Shown one piece after another: positions 63,872-64,000 of a stretch of 64,000 bases of DNA. Each line of letters opens with the position of its first letter. Within the stretch, counting starts at the first letter, position 1. The notes below the pieces were generated by a model, which searched no databases, was not told the DNA's origin, and worked only from the letters and a program-made list of their open reading frames with translations. Both the position numbers and the translations under genes were made by a program. The stretch is from Sideroxydans sp. (GTDB lineage Bacteria > Pseudomonadota > Gammaproteobacteria > Burkholderiales > Gallionellaceae), in NCBI GenBank assembly GCA_016124455.1, contig WGNQ01000016.1:107818-171817 (forward strand). The letters are read 5' to 3'.

Positions 63872-63987
63872 AGTCTGACGATGACCTACTTTCACATACG
63901 GACGTACACTATCATTGGCGTGAAGTCGTTTCACTGTCCTGTTCGGGATGGGAAGGAGTGGGACCAACTCACTATGGTCGTCAGACA
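63872..63987 (-). rRNA. rrf: 5S ribosomal RNA
   Basis: About 116 bases. Helix I is closed by GTCTGACGA at the 5' end (near 63986) and TCGTCAGAC at the 3' end (near 63873). Internal segments CCCACTCCTTCCCATCCCGAAC and the AAGTAGGTCAT end are typical of proteobacterial 5S. As the last gene of an rRNA operon, it places 23S and 16S beyond the right edge of the window. Confidence 0.95.
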
Positions 63988-64000
63988 TAACTGTCGGCTA

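Overview
The window reads as a chromosomal piece of a betaproteobacterium, most likely a chemolithotroph of the Nitrosomonadales type (Gallionellaceae or Sulfuricellaceae relatives). The evidence is moderately high GC, housekeeping gene orders common in that class (ftsK-lolA-rarA-serS; rhodanese-grxC-secB-SH3-gpsA; gpmI-envC-ctpA-moeB), an Isp-type uptake [NiFe] hydrogenase and a complete MSHA pilus locus. The genus is inference. No insertion sequence, prophage, integrase or CRISPR array was seen.

Layout. 1-7.7 kb: three consecutive minus-strand cyclic-di-GMP enzymes (two GGDEF-EAL type proteins, the first cut by the window edge, and a five-PAS HD-GYP protein). 7.8-8.4 kb: a hemolysin III family protein. 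8.5-18.3 kb: a hydrogenase island of two divergent units. The minus unit is hupD, hupH-like, hupS, isp1, isp2, an unknown 150-residue gene, hupL and hupE. The plus unit is hypC, hypD and an unusual ferredoxin-reductase fusion. Only HypC and HypD of the Hyp set are here. 18.3-25.6 kb: nitroreductase, DUF1134 protein, two small membrane proteins, tRNA-Ser(CGA), an MltF-like transglycosylase, then serS, rarA and lolA. 25.6-28.6 kb: ftsK and an orphan LuxR-type response regulator. 28.7-33.9 kb: a biotin operon bioB-F-H-C-D with a SCO1-like copper chaperone overlapping its end; bioF has no ordinary start codon in the expected place. 34-48.6 kb: comF, then the MSHA locus in two minus-strand modules, mshE-G-(prepilin)-(duplicated membrane protein)-A-C-D-O-P and mshI-(I2)-J-K-L-M-N.

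48.7-53.8 kb: trmL, gpsA, an SH3 protein, secB, grxC, a rhodanese, a PglL-type pilin glycosylation ligase and a DUF2892 protein. 53.8-58.5 kb: an ArsR-family regulator followed by an RND efflux adaptor and pump. The regulator carries two cysteines spaced exactly as in the persulfide sensors SqrR and BigR. A perfect 11-bp inverted repeat covers the -10 box and spacer of the efflux promoter. 58.5-64 kb: gpmI, an EnvC-like factor, ctpA, an unknown gene, moeB/thiF, a shared terminator and the 5S rRNA end of an rRNA operon on the minus strand.

How parts may work together (inference). The c-di-GMP enzymes could feed the MshE ATPase, whose N-terminus resembles the c-di-GMP-binding MshEN domain, and PglL could glycosylate the pilin. 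The hydrogenase would pass electrons from H2 through HupS to Isp1/Isp2 and the quinone pool or a sulfur pathway. The regulator, RND pump, DUF2892 protein, rhodanese and glutaredoxin hint at reactive-sulfur handling. Best candidates for something undescribed are the persulfide-sensor-like RND operon, the HTH-ferredoxin-reductase fusion and Cys/His protein of the hydrogenase island, and the repeat membrane protein inside the pilus locus.
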